From Torymus aiolomorphi (Eukaryota; Arthropoda; Insecta; Hymenoptera; Torymidae): a stretch of 64,000 bases of DNA. Each line of letters starts with the position of its first letter. Position 1 is the first letter of the stretch. The DNA is taken from assembly GCA_036365515.1 (NCBI GenBank), contig CM070874.1, positions 209,182,297 to 209,246,296 on the forward strand. Reading direction: 5' to 3'. Shown here piece after piece: positions 52,060 to 62,787 of the stretch. A model generated the notes under the pieces. It did not search any database, was not told the origin of the DNA, and saw nothing but the letters and a program-made list of their open reading frames with translations. The position numbers were made by a program, and so were the translations under genes.

Positions 52060-52654
52060 GAGAAAAATTGAGAGCTTAATAAGCCACTATTATTCAAGTT
52101 GTATAGTATTTATCTTTAAAGGCTTATTTCTCAAAATGTTATTTTGGCAAGTTTGTCGTCACTTTGTGAAGCCAATACTCAACAGATTTACATGGGGCAG
52201 GGCCTGAATTACTTGAAATATATCCATCTATGGGCGATTGCTATGGAAATATCGAATTTTTTTGAGTGACTAATTTTAAAATCAAGAAAATTAGAAAAAA
52301 TCACAAAAATTGTAAAAAAAAGCATTAAAAAATGGTTTTTTAACAAAAAAAATACTAAATAAAAAAATTTCGCTTATCCAAAGCTTTGGCTCATAACTGA
52401 ATGTATTTCAAGTAATTGAGGCCCCGTCCCATGAAAATTTATTATGTGTTGGCTTAACTGGATGACGACAAAGTCAAAATCTTAAAAATGCAATATCTCT
52501 GAGTAAAATTGACTTAGAGACTATGTCTTGGTCAATTTCATGAGAAATTTTGTCTACTTTTAGTATATAATTAGTACATATAACTAATTATATTTTTAAA
52601 AGCTTTTTTTGGTGGTTTGAGACACCTGTGATTTTTGCTGTAGGGCCCCCTTAA
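52060..52654. mobile_element. Degenerate foldback related to the 39.5-kb and 40.4-kb elements
   Basis: Arms are partly inverted copies around about 52310 (CATGGGGCAGGGCCTGAATT on the left, GAGGCCCCGTCCCATG on the right). The right end, TAGGGCCCCCTTAA, resembles the termini at 40387. The left terminus is not recognisable. The internal CATGGGGC then CTATGGGCG block corresponds to the shared block of the other two elements. Confidence 0.5.
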
Positions 52655-53108
52655 AGTAATACGAACCTTTCATTCTTAAATATAAAAACAGCTTAGGTTT
52701 AATGGAATTTGTACTTTTTCGGAAAGGTAGTTTCTCCTCTTTTCAAAAAGGGATTTCTACTTTTCCACAAAAGGAATTTGCATACATTTTCACCAGCAAC
52801 AATCGAACCTTTTCCATGTAAGATATTTTGTGGACCGAGGCATGTTGCTCGACATGTATAGCCAGCTCTTGTACTATAATATTCATTATAAAAATCTATT
52901 TTGTATAACCTGAAAGAAAGTTGAGTTTCTAGTTGGAGAATTGGATAGTATATTTGGCCCAATCTAGAACATAAGTGGTGTGATTCTGCGGTAGAAATTA
53001 CAACAATGTAGACTTATATTCTTGAATTATTTTTCATTTATTCTAAGAGGCTGGTGTAAAATGTACATAGGAATAAATTATGAAGCTAAGGAATAATTTG
53101 TGAATTAA
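52655..53108 (-). other. 3' flank of CACTA-like gene; unrecognised 87-codon frame
   Basis: A minus-strand open frame of 87 codons (52699-52962) is Cys-containing and has no family I recognise. It lies downstream of the CACTA-like coding region and could be part of that element or chance. The remaining sequence is AT-rich. Confidence 0.25.
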
Positions 53109-55294
53109 CTAATCAGTTTCTGTAATATTGACTAACCGTGTAAAACATAAATAATTATCTTGGTACGGTACAGCAACGCATTTGCGTTTTATAGAGGAAA
53201 GATCGAAACAAATAAGAGATGATGTTTGTTTTGTAACAAAAATAAATTCTTTTGAACTAAAAGTATTGACTCTGCATATTTCCATGTCAAATACATGAAG
53301 TTTTTCACCCATGCCTACATACTTGAAATTATCTGAGTTTATAAATTTTATTTTTATAAGTCCAACAATTTTGATTATTGTGCCATCATGAGTGATAACA
53401 ATGCTATTATTTCTTTTTGTGTGTCTTTTATATGCATGGGAATGAAATAAAACATTTTTGTATATAAATCGATGGTGTATCTCAGCAGATTGATTCAACT
53501 CTGCATTCGTATCATTTTCTAAAAGAATCTTTTCTTTTAAAGATAGTATTTTTTTTTGTGGCTTACCAAAAATTTTCAATGAATCATCATACAGAATACA
53601 ATTTTACACTTTACACTTGTTCATTAATTTAATATATGTTTGTTTGGCTCTTTCACTACTATTTTCTTTATCAAAAATGTCACTTTTATTCGTCACAAAT
53701 TTTAATCTACAGTACATCTTAGATATTTGATCTGGAATAAATTGAGTTCCATGAAATAAAAGTTTTATTGTCATATTATAACTTTCAAAAATAAATGTAG
53801 ACCATGCCCATAATGCACCAAAATATTTAACAGCAAGAGTAATATGACTTAGCAAATGTACATTAAATTTCATAAACTTCTTCCCATACAATTTTTCAAC
53901 ATCTTTCACAAAAAGAATCAAAGCAGCTGTAGCAGACTCATATTGTTCATTAGAAATTTTGTCCTGTAAAAATATATTCATACTATAGACAAGTAAAAAC
54001 CAATGCTTATAGTATCGAGGTTGCATCAAATCTTTCGAAGATGGCAGCGAGTAATAACATGTGAAATTTTTCCATTCACTTGCTTTGTATTTAGTTTTTA
54101 TAACGCGATGAGGAACTCTAGTTATTTCGCATGGAGGTTGGATAGCTAAAAGTCTTCTATTGAGTTGATCTAATTTAGAGCCTAAATACCAAATTTCATC
54201 TTTATTACTGCTATCAAACCATGCTTCGACTATCAATTTGTATACTCCCTCTAAGCACGAATGTAAATAGTCTGGGGGAAAAGAATGAATTATATTCAAA
54301 TTCTTTAAAAGGCTAGTAACAGAGGGCCCTTTAACGCCTTTTATGATTGTTCTAGATGAAACAGCCTCTTGAACATGCTGTAAATGTGTTTCTTCATTTC
54401 GATGCTCTCGTTCAGCGAAGCAATAAACACGAGCGTGCCCTCTTTTAGACACAACTTGCTTGCCTTTATGCAAACAGTTATGAGCAGCCGTATTTTCCGT
54501 TGAACTGTTTAACATTCTGTATCATGGGTCTTGCTACAGAATCAACGCTGCATAAAATCGCGTGAACTTTAACGTGTATCATCTCGGTACTTGTAAACGT
54601 TGTTGTTTGGAAACCAACATTTTCTAACTGACTTAGTTCTTCTATAAATGGTTTGAGAAAACTATTCATTACGGGTTTTTCCTTACCATACCATAATCCG
54701 CAAAGCAGTACGTTAGTTTTCCGAATTCTATATGGCAATTCGTTGATAGTAACCAAGATGGGCCACATACTCTTATTTGAAGACTTCCACAAACTAACAC
54801 CATCAGAATTAAAAGTTAAGATAATATCGTTATGGCCAATAACGTTATTTCTAATCAATTTCTTGTAACACTTGACTATTAACGATGTCGCTATCGGTAT
54901 CATCATTTTTTCGAAAGTGCAAATAAGTTTTACTATTTAAAATTTCAATTATTTGATCCTTCAAAGGAATATGGAAGAAATATTTTTCTCTTTTCTTTAA
55001 TTTTGATTTTTCATAATTAATATTGCAAACATCACAAAAAGCAAATTTTTCTTCAAAATCTAATATTTTAACGCACTCGGGACAGTAAAAATATTGATTA
55101 TGTTTCGAATTTGGAAACGCTTGTAGAAATTTATACTTGGATCTGTACAGATTGTATGGTAGGTGGCAATTTGTAACTTTCAAGTAATCTTCAATGCCAA
55201 TATCTGTCAAATTGTGACGTAAAGCGTATGCCATAATTAAAAGTTCGCTTTCTTCTTGAGACATATCAGAGCCATCATAAAGGGGTGATTCGTT
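53109..55294 (-). pseudogene. CACTA/tnp2-type transposase, main exon (broken)
   Basis: Homology starts at an acceptor (TTTTTAG, exon from 55294) and runs in order. First comes a PLYDGSDMS block and a double-CXXC segment (YCPECVKI, FCDVCN). Then the tnp2-like core with LTFNSDGVSLWKSS, WPILVTINELPYRIR and LLCGLWYGKEKP, and an FPPDYLHSCLEG block. Then a DUF4218-like region with HLLSHITLAVKYFG and FIFESYNMTIK, and a C-terminal tail ending at TGA/TAA 53109. Frameshifts lie near 54860 and 54490, and an in-frame TAA at 53604-53606. The protein would bind and cut element ends; this copy is dead. CACTA terminal repeats were not located. Confidence 0.8.
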
Positions 55295-56254
55295 CTAAAA
55301 ATGTTACATTTTACATAAATATTTACACATTTTATGGATGTATATTGTGATAATTAAAATCGCTTGTTTGCATGTAAATAAATATTGACTTTAACCGTTA
55401 AAAGTAGAATATATCGTTTCTTAATATGTTTTAAATTTAAAACTTTTTAGAGAAAGGCGCGTAGAGACAGATACGTAGAGACAGTGCCGTAGAGACAGAG
55501 ACGTACGCCCGGAGACAAGACGTAGAGACCAAGACATAAAAGTAGATTCAATGACGTAGAGATAGAGACAGAGTCGTAGACACCAAGATGTAGAGATAAG
55601 TGAGTCGAAAAGACAGAGAGGTAGTAACAAAGACGTACTTAATCTTGACGTAAAGCTCGAAATTAGAGAGAGCAAAGTGGAGACACAGACTGAGACAGAA
55701 ACGTAGAGACAGAGAGGTACAGCAGAAACATAGAGGCAAAGATTAGAGACAGAAACGTGGAGAAAGAGATATAGAGAAAGATTCATAAAAACAGAAGTAC
55801 AGAAATAGAGACAGAGACTTATTAGAGACAGAGATGTAGACAAAGACGTATTGAGATAGACTTAGAAACAGAAATGTAGAGATAGACGCGTTGAGGCAGA
55901 GAAGTAGAGTTAGAGACAGAGTTGTCGAGACACTGCCGTAGGGCAGAGCAGTAGATACAAAGACATAGAGCCAAAGACAGAGAAGTAGAGACCGAAACAG
56001 ACACGTGAAGACAGAGTCGTAAGTAAAGACGTAAAGAATGAGACGTTACGAAAGAATTTATTTTAACTATAGTCAGACTTTACTTATAATTCCCATAGTA
56101 TTGCCATAGCATCGATTTTTTTTATTATACTTGAAGTCTGATTTTACAGGTAGCATGAATACTTATTCCTAACATGGTAATTGACAGTACTACAATTAAA
56201 TGCGTTAAATTTTTTTAAAAATTAGTATTATGACATAAATTATATCAATGTTAC
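55295..56254 (-). other. Intron of the CACTA-like transposase gene
   Basis: The donor is GTAAC directly after an Asp/Glu-rich exon ending in a GAG codon at 56255. The acceptor is TTTTTAG before 55294. Both joins are phase 0 and the downstream exon continues the expected homology. The intron contains the 55440-56040 minisatellite. Splicing is predicted from signals and homology. Confidence 0.6.
55440..56040. repeat. GTAGAGACAGA-type minisatellite in intron
   Basis: About forty irregular 11-18-bp units vary around GTAGAGACAGAGAC over 600 bp. Leu-Ser-Cys-rich open frames on the minus strand are produced by the repeat. Confidence 0.9.
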
Positions 56255-56683
56255 CTCGCTTTCTGTTTCTTCAACCGAATATAAATTCTCATTATAAAAA
56301 TCATCTTCAACTGGTGTATTACAACTTAAACTACTAGAGATTTCACTCGATATGCTGACACAATCATCATTGCTATTATTATCAACATAATCATCACTAT
56401 AGTTGACAAAAGTTTCATCAAGTTCTCGTTGCAGTTGTGGTTCCTGACTTGTTGTTTCTATCTCCTCAATCCGAGAACATTCAGAAGCATGAACAGATTT
56501 TAATCTAATCCGACTTGTCACTTCTATATGTTCTCTGGCATCTGGGTAAACCCTTGCACCATCACCTGATATGACTTGTATCTCCTGAACCTCGAAACAG
56601 TCAGAAGGAGATGAATTTGTCGCCATTGATGGTTCTAAAGTTACTTGATTGTCTTCTTCATCAGAGTAAAAAAATAAATTCAT
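56255..56683 (-). pseudogene. CACTA-like transposase gene, upstream acidic exon
   Basis: An open frame of about 143 codons up to the predicted donor is rich in Asp, Glu and Ser, with a run of SISSEISSSLS. Acidic, low-complexity N-terminal regions are usual in this gene type. It has no internal stop. The start at 56683 is only the first ATG; translation may enter from an upstream exon. Confidence 0.55.
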
Positions 56684-57082
56684 AAGAAAAAAATTTTATT
56701 CAATTAACATTGTTCAGAAATTAAATTCATCTAGGGTGGTCACACTAGTGGTCGGCCGTACCCTAGTTCTCGGACATTTTCCTTGCAACAGTTACTCAAA
56801 AATAAAATTTGGTAAACTTAATAAATCATAAAGAAAAGTAGAGGTTATTTACTTCGCTTTTGCCACCTTCAATTAAGATTCGCGAAAGAAAAAGTGGCTG
56901 ACAACTAAATTTGATAATTGATAGCTGGTGCTTTTAGCCTATCTAATTTATAAAAATTAGTTTTAATTATAAAAATTATTAGATTATTATTTTAAGTTTT
57001 TTAGAAACAAGCCTATTTTTCATATTTTAATAAATGTAATAATAATAGAAAATATTTACATCTATCAATTAGTAAAACTCAC
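56684..57082. other. AT-rich interval inside the CACTA-like gene
   Basis: Probably a second intron, or flank, between the basic 5' exon and the acidic exon. A short palindrome (CACACTAGTGG) lies near 56743. Nothing else is recognised. Confidence 0.35.
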
Positions 57083-57205
57083 CGCCATATCTTAAATTCT
57101 TCTTCTATATCTTTGCGTTGATGCAGGAACCTCGAGCTCTGGATTCCGAATATAACTCTTATAGCGTCCTCTTTTTCTCCGAACATGTTCTTCGTTGGGT
57201 TCCAT
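57083..57205 (-). pseudogene. Possible first exon of the CACTA-like gene
   Basis: ATG at 57205 opens a 37-codon frame rich in Arg and Lys (EHVRRKRGRYKSYIR), resembling the basic N-terminus of insect tnp2-type proteins. A GTGAGT donor follows at 57082, but a TAA at 57092-57094 precedes it. So either a different donor is used or the exon is broken. Confidence 0.4.
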
Positions 57206-57275
57206 CTTCTATATAAATATATGTTAATATATTATATTAACTTATATAAACTTCTATAAAAACTCTAAAACAAAA

Positions 57276-57807
57276 AACCAATTAACGCCGGAGCGACCAT
57301 TTTGGGACACTCTAAGAAAAAAACATGTTCCCGGCTACATGGAGCGATGAAAGCGATACCCTGAAGGTAAAATGAGCTGTTCTTTTTAATCCCGGTATTA
57401 GTTTTTAGCTATCATCTCTCCTAAGGTGTGAAAATGACAAAGTATAGCAGAATTCCGTTTCATAGCTCAGAAATGGTTTGTTTTTACTTGCTAGGATATC
57501 AAATTAGCAACCTTTACTTGTAGTGCAAAGTGGTGAAATTTCCAACCCCTACCAGGGGGTTGGAAACAGGGTATTTTTCAAATAAACGTGAAAAAAAGTT
57601 TTATTTTCTATTGATTATATGGCTAAAACGTGATACGTTAGATCTCATAATGCCAAAAAAGTGCAGGAACTACGTAAAAATCGAAAAACAACCCTTTTGT
57701 GGGGGTCAAAAAACATAATTTTGCGGAAAAAATTTCTTCAAAGTTGCAAAAGACTTATTAGTCAGAAATTTTGTGTCCCAAAATGCTCGCTCCGGCGTTA
57801 ATCGGTT
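57276..57807. mobile_element. 532-bp TIR element
   Basis: Terminal inverted repeats of about 35 bp begin AACCAATTAACGCCGGAGCG on the left; the right is GCTCGCTCCGGCGTTAATCG followed by GTT. The repeats continue inward through ATTTTGGGACAC with one mismatch. The interior is unique and non-coding. The target duplication is unclear. Confidence 0.75.
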
Positions 57808-57936
57808 AACAGCTCTCGTTTTCAGCGCAACGCACTGTTTGTGCCCGAGCCGAAGGCAAGGGCACATGTGCGTGGCGCTGCGAACTAAAGTGGGGGTAGG
57901 GAATGAATGTAGCACTTTTTTCCGCTTCGGCAGGAA

Positions 57937-58402
57937 TAGTGTTGCAGGCTGACCGACATAAAAGAAATGTCCGGTAAAATGTCGGTCACAAGCCCGTCAC
58001 ATGTCAAACCGAAAAATGATCATAAATTCATGCCTGATCTGTTCCCGCGCAGCGAGCGGTAGTCGGCGGGTGCAAGGGTTGTACTCACATGTCAAAAGAT
58101 AAAATACTGTATATTTTTTGCAATAAAACATAAAATAAATTATACTCATAAAATTTGCATAATTTATACAAATTTTTTTTCATGCGGTCACATGTCCGAA
58201 AATTTGATGACGTATATTCTGCCATTATATAGTGTCAGGGTGCTTATTATTTTTTTTTTTGACCGACATGACATGTTCTTATTTTTTCTATGACCGTAAT
58301 TTGAACAATGCGATTTTCATGTCGGTCACGTGTCCAACACTTCTCCGTCATATTAGAAGTCATATTTCCAATACTAAAATGTCCGGTCATTCTGTAACAC
58401 TA
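57937..58402. mobile_element. 466-bp hAT-like MITE
   Basis: The ends are TAGTGTTGCAGGCTGACCG and an inverted match ending CTGTAACACTA. It is flanked by the 8-bp direct repeat GGCAGGAA (57929-57936 and 58403-58410), the duplication length of hAT elements. The interior carries several GTCGGTCACNTGTCC-like repeats in both orientations. No transposase is encoded. Confidence 0.8.
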
Positions 58403-58410
58403 GGCAGGAA

Positions 58411-58694
58411 TAAAGTACGAACTTTAAGATGTGGTGTGATAAAATAGTGCATTACGATACAAGTGTCGTACATGGCACTTTCTGGCTTACGCCGTGCCCG
58501 AAAGTGTCATTTAGGACACGTGTATATTACGATATTTTATAGTATCTGGCTGCCTTAAGTCCATCGACACGTCGTTCCGTGTATTAAGTAGTCCTTTCTG
58601 GCACCGCGAGGTTAGCGCACGAGCGTAGCGAGTACGGTACACACGGTGCCAGAAACGGCTACTTACCACACGAAAAGGTGTGTCTGAAGTGCGA
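58411..58694. other. Interval with two adjacent hairpins
   Basis: One inverted repeat spans about 58448-58535 (GGCACTTTC against GAAAGTGTC with flanking matches). A second spans about 58553-58702 (CCTTAAG...CTTAAGG outside, TTCTGGCACCG...CGGTGCCAGAA inside). They look like small nested foldback elements; the second shares its right border with the element at 58697. Confidence 0.5.
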
Positions 58695-58696
58695 AC

Positions 58697-59326
58697 TTAA
58701 GGTAGTTCACTCGGACGAAACAGCACTTTTAGAATTTTTACTTTTTAAATAATGTTTTATTAATTTGATAACTGAAGAGTTATTATATGTAACAAATATA
58801 TACTAGAAGGAATATAAAACAATTTTTTTTCAGACAAATTCAGGCATTGGTTACCATAATATTGTTAAAATTACAGACAAAAACTACAAAATTCTCTTAT
58901 TTTTTTTTGTTTTTTATCCGATCCGAAATTTATCATGCGAGTTACCAGTACGGCACAATATCAATTTTTTTGAGAAAAACTAGTCAAATTTTAATGAACA
59001 AATTGATATTGTGCCCTATTGGTATCTCGGATCATAAATGTTCCAACCGATACTTACTCTGAAATTTCTTAACGAAGAAAATAATCTTTATTTCGTGAAG
59101 ATCGGATAAAAAATGAAAAAAAAATAAGAGAATTTTGTAGTTTTTGTCTGTAATTTTAACAATATTATGGTAACTAATGCCTGAATTTGTCTGAAAAAAA
59201 TTGTTTTATATTCCTTCTAGTATATATTTGTTACATATAATAACTCTTTAATTATCAAATTAATAAAACATTATTTAAAAAATAAAAATTCTAAAAGTGC
59301 TGTTTCGACAGAGGGAACTACCTTAA
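58697..59326. mobile_element. 630-bp TTAA-flanked foldback element
   Basis: The ends are TTAAGGTAGTTCACTCGG and an inverted GAGGGAACTACCTTAA. Arms of about 230 bp are near-inverted copies (for example AAAACTACAAAATTCTCTTA against its inverse). The centre contains a further small inverted repeat (CACAATATCAATTTTTTT). TTAA at both borders and the TTAAGG start match the elements at 39500 and 40387. Confidence 0.78.
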
Positions 59327-60059
59327 GTCACGCAGTGCTATAAATGTAATTTTTTGTAAAAAGGTTATATTTCGAAATTAAAAAAATATATTGACATAAA
59401 AATCTTTTTGGTTATAAAGAATATTGAGTACTATAACTTGCTCAATTTTAATGTTTTTTAATCATTATTTTTAGAGAAAAAAATATTATTTTTGTTGTTG
59501 CATAACTAAATTAAAATTGGCTTGATTGCGTGAGTCATTGCATTCTGTTGTATATGCGCTTGATAATAATATTAATCCCGGCTTGGTCTGCTATAGAAAA
59601 GCCCATTTCCATCATTTTCTCCAATATATCTCCCATTTACAAAAATGGTAACAAGCATGATACAAGCCTATAATAATTATCATTATTAAATAATAATTAA
59701 TTTGTAAAGACTCTTCGCACTAGTTTTTAAACATATTATCAAATACGCCCCGAACGGCAATTTGAATTTCCCGCGTCACGCGCGGCTCCAGCGAGAGTCT
59801 AGTTCGCGCTCGGCTTCTAGGCGGCGCAAACCCTCTCCGCGCGGCTCCGGCAGTCAACCCTGCTGCGAAATATTGCGTTATCTCGATTACAAAATGAATA
59901 GACCAATGTGTAGATTTGAACACGATTACTCTGAAATTGCTGAACGCTGCAGCCTGCAAACTATTAAATCTCTACATCTTTATCACGACTGACTGTTTAT
60001 TATATCTTATATGTACATTACAAATATTTACAACTTAATTCTAACAACTAATTACATAT
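59327..60059. other. Non-coding flank with inverted copy of the 51.4-kb repeat
   Basis: 59340-59550 is a diverged reverse-complement copy of about 51360-51560 (GGTTATAAAGAATATTGAGT here; ACTCAGTATTCTTTATAACC there). 59750-59880 is a GC-richer patch of unknown origin. The rest may be the 3' untranslated part of the R2-like element, with AATAAA-like signals, but its exact 3' end is not defined. Confidence 0.45.
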
Positions 60060-60149
60060 ACAAGACTTATTAAACTGAAGTAGATTATGCCTGAGTACGA
60101 CATGCAGCACCGAGGGAATGGGATGGCAGTCTTCCTTGGGCGATGTCAT

Positions 60150-60567
60150 CTTCCGAACGTTACAGCGGTTGAGCGATTGAAGTCGCAATGGGCGATGATG
60201 CCACCGTTGAGCACACGAGTAGCGATGATAGCGAGCTCTCTCCGGGTGATGGTGCCCAGTGTCAGGAAATCTCATGCGGATGATTTGCACCAGATTCCCC
60301 TCCAGGAGAAGATGACCGGTACGTGACCGATGTTAGTTGCTACGGTCTCTCGCTGTATAGCCCATTCGATATCAGGATTATCGGCGTACTTCCTGATTTT
60401 AGCAGTCCTGGCTCTCTCAAGATTAGACTGCTCGCCGACAATTTGGGCATCGATCACCAGCTCAAGTGTGCCCATTGTTGTCATCATATCTGGCTTCCTC
60501 AGCCCTTCCTGCGTACGGTAGTGTGGCTCTTTTTGGACCTCGAAACCCTGACGTCGAAGGTTGCACC
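60150..60567 (-). pseudogene. R2-like endonuclease domain, C-terminal part, broken
   Basis: It continues the R2-like frame after the palindrome: NLRRQGFEVQKEPHY, then RKPDMM with the PD motif, LELVIDAQIVGEQ (D of the second motif), AKIRKYADN (K), and VPVIFSWRGIW. These fit the restriction-like endonuclease of R2 elements. A stop at 60272 follows IWCKSSA, and the homology continues in another frame with LGTITRRELAIIATRVL to about 60150, so there is a terminal frameshift. The wild type nicks target DNA to prime reverse transcription. Confidence 0.82.
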
Positions 60568-62787
60568 TTAACCCATTAATGCGCAAATGCACATTTTTGT
60601 GCACACATTTTCAAGTACAGAATTTTATTGGAAAAACAAAGTCATTTTTATCCAAAATCCTATATAGGGGTTTTCGAGGGTGCTCTTTCAGAATCTGCAA
60701 CTTATTTTGTAAAAAAAGTCAATAAGTGTATTATTTTTGAGTTTTTTAAAAAAAAAGTCAAAAAATTTAATAAATTTTTTTTTTCAAATCAATTTTTGTT
60801 ACTGTTTGTGTTTTTGGATAATCATATTACCGCCAGAAATCGCGGTCCGAATGTCTGGCATTTCCAAAACACTGCTTGTGAATATTTTTTCCCCTTTTAG
60901 CTTTTCTAAAATGGCGGACTTTGTGAAAAAGCGTAATGTTAAACTTCATGATTTTTTTTCTCGAAATGTATGAACTTAACGAAAAAATGTTATAGAACAA
61001 AAAATGCTTAGAATCACTCAAAAAATACGTATGAATTTTTTCAGAAGTTTTTGAACCAATTTTGAATTTATGAATTTTTAACATTTTTGAAAAATCAAAA
61101 AATGTCTCAAAAACTTCTGAAAAAAATCATACGTGTTCTTTGAATGATTCTAAGCACTTTTTATTCTATAAAAATTTTTCGTAAAGTGTATTTTTTTCGA
61201 GAAAAAAAATTTTGAAATTATGCGTTGCATAAACACACAAAACGTTGGATGGATTGAAGACTGTATAATCGTCACTCTACCACTATAAATATGTAGTAAA
61301 ATATAGCGTTGCCCAGTTCTAACCACGGGGAGGTAGACGATGCAAGAGAACCTTCTTCGTTTTTTTTTATATATTTTTTTTATTTTTTATATTTTATTCT
61401 ATTCTTTTGAATGTATAGAGAGAAAACAGTTTTTACAAAAATATAAACCACACACCTTGCAGAGCTTTCTAGTTCTTAGAGAACATTGTTTGTTAAAACA
61501 GTTTCTTTGCTTGCGGATTGAACTGCATTACTGAATTTGAGCTTTACATGTTTTATTTTCTAAATAGCTTTTAGCAATAGCCATACAAACATCTTTAGTA
61601 CCTATTTTTTGCTCTTACCTGCTGTTGCAACATTGTACAAGACAGTGGGTCACTTGGGTCATTTTTATCAGAGGTATCCAAATAGCAATTACCAACGCCA
61701 CTGTCTTGTACAATGTTGCAACAGCAGGTAAGAGCAAAAAAATAGGTACTAAAGATGATTGTATGGCTATTGCTAAATGCTATTTGGAAGAAAAAAACAT
61801 GTAATGACCAATTCAGTAATGCCGTTCAATCCGCAAGTCAAAGAAACTGTTCTAACAAACAATGCTTTCTAAGAACTGAAAGCTCTCCAAGGTGTGTGGT
61901 TTACATTTTTGTAAAAACTGTTTTCTGTCTAAACATTCAAAAGAATAGAATAAAATATAAAAAATATAAAAAATAAAAAAAATATAAAAAAAAAAGAAGA
62001 AGGTTCTCTTGCATCGTCTACTTTCCCGTGGTGAGAACTGGGCAACGCTATATTTTACAACATATTTATAGTGGCAGAGTGACGATTATACAGTCTTTAA
62101 TCCATTTAACGTTTTGTGTGTTTATGTAACGCATAATTTCAAAATTTTTGTTCTCGAAAAAAAATACACTTTACCGAAAAATTTTATAGAATAAAAAGTA
62201 CTAAGAATCATTCAAAGAACACGTATGATTTTTTTCAGAAGTTTTTGAGACATTTTTTGATTTTTCAAAAATGTTAAAAATTAAAAAATTCAAAATTGGT
62301 TCAAAAACTTCTGAAAAAATTCATACGTATTTTTTGAGTGATTCTAAGCATTTTTTGTTCTATAACATTTTTTCGTTAAGTTCATACATTTCGAGAAAAA
62401 AATCATGAAGTTTAACATTACGCTGTTTCACAAAATCCGCCATTTTGGAAAAGCTAAAAGGGGAAAAAAGATTCACAACCAGTGTTTTGGAAACGCCAGA
62501 CATTCGGACCGCGATTTCTGGCGGTAATATGATTATCTAAAAACAGAAACAGTAACAAAAATTGATTTGAAAAAAAATTGTATTAAATTTTTTGACTTTT
62601 TTTTAAAGAAACTCAAAAATAATACACTTACTGACTTTTTTTTACAAAATAAGTTGCAGATTCTGAAAGAGCACCCTCGAAAACCCCCTATATAGGATTT
62701 TGGATAAAAATGACTTTGTTTTTCCAATAGAATTCTGTACTTGAAAATGTGTGCACAAAAATGTGCATTTGCGCATTAATGGGTTAA
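60568..62787. mobile_element. 2.2-kb TTAA-flanked giant palindrome inserted in the R2-like element
   Basis: The left arm (60572-61648) and right arm (61698-62783) are near-perfect inverted copies of about 1,080 bp around a 49-bp loop. The ends are CCCATTAATGCGCAAATGC and its inverse. TTAA is present on both sides; removing the element with one TTAA restores continuous R2-like codons. Such clean TTAA behaviour is typical of piggyBac-type transposition. The arms are AT-rich and encode no recognised protein; open frames are short and differ between arms. Confidence 0.88.

Noticed and set aside
55421..56004. Leu-Ser-Cys-rich open frames over the intron minisatellite
   Set aside because: They are translations of the GTAGAGACAGA repeat, several overlapping frames are equally open, and the segment lies in a predicted intron.
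59720..59992. Overlapping Arg-rich open frames in the GC-rich patch
   Set aside because: Both strands are open over the same GC-rich stretch, with no recognisable domain and no start context.
60628..62727. Lys- and Phe-rich open frames in the arms of the 2.2-kb palindrome
   Set aside because: They are short, AT-driven and not preserved between the two arms, so they do not indicate a protein.
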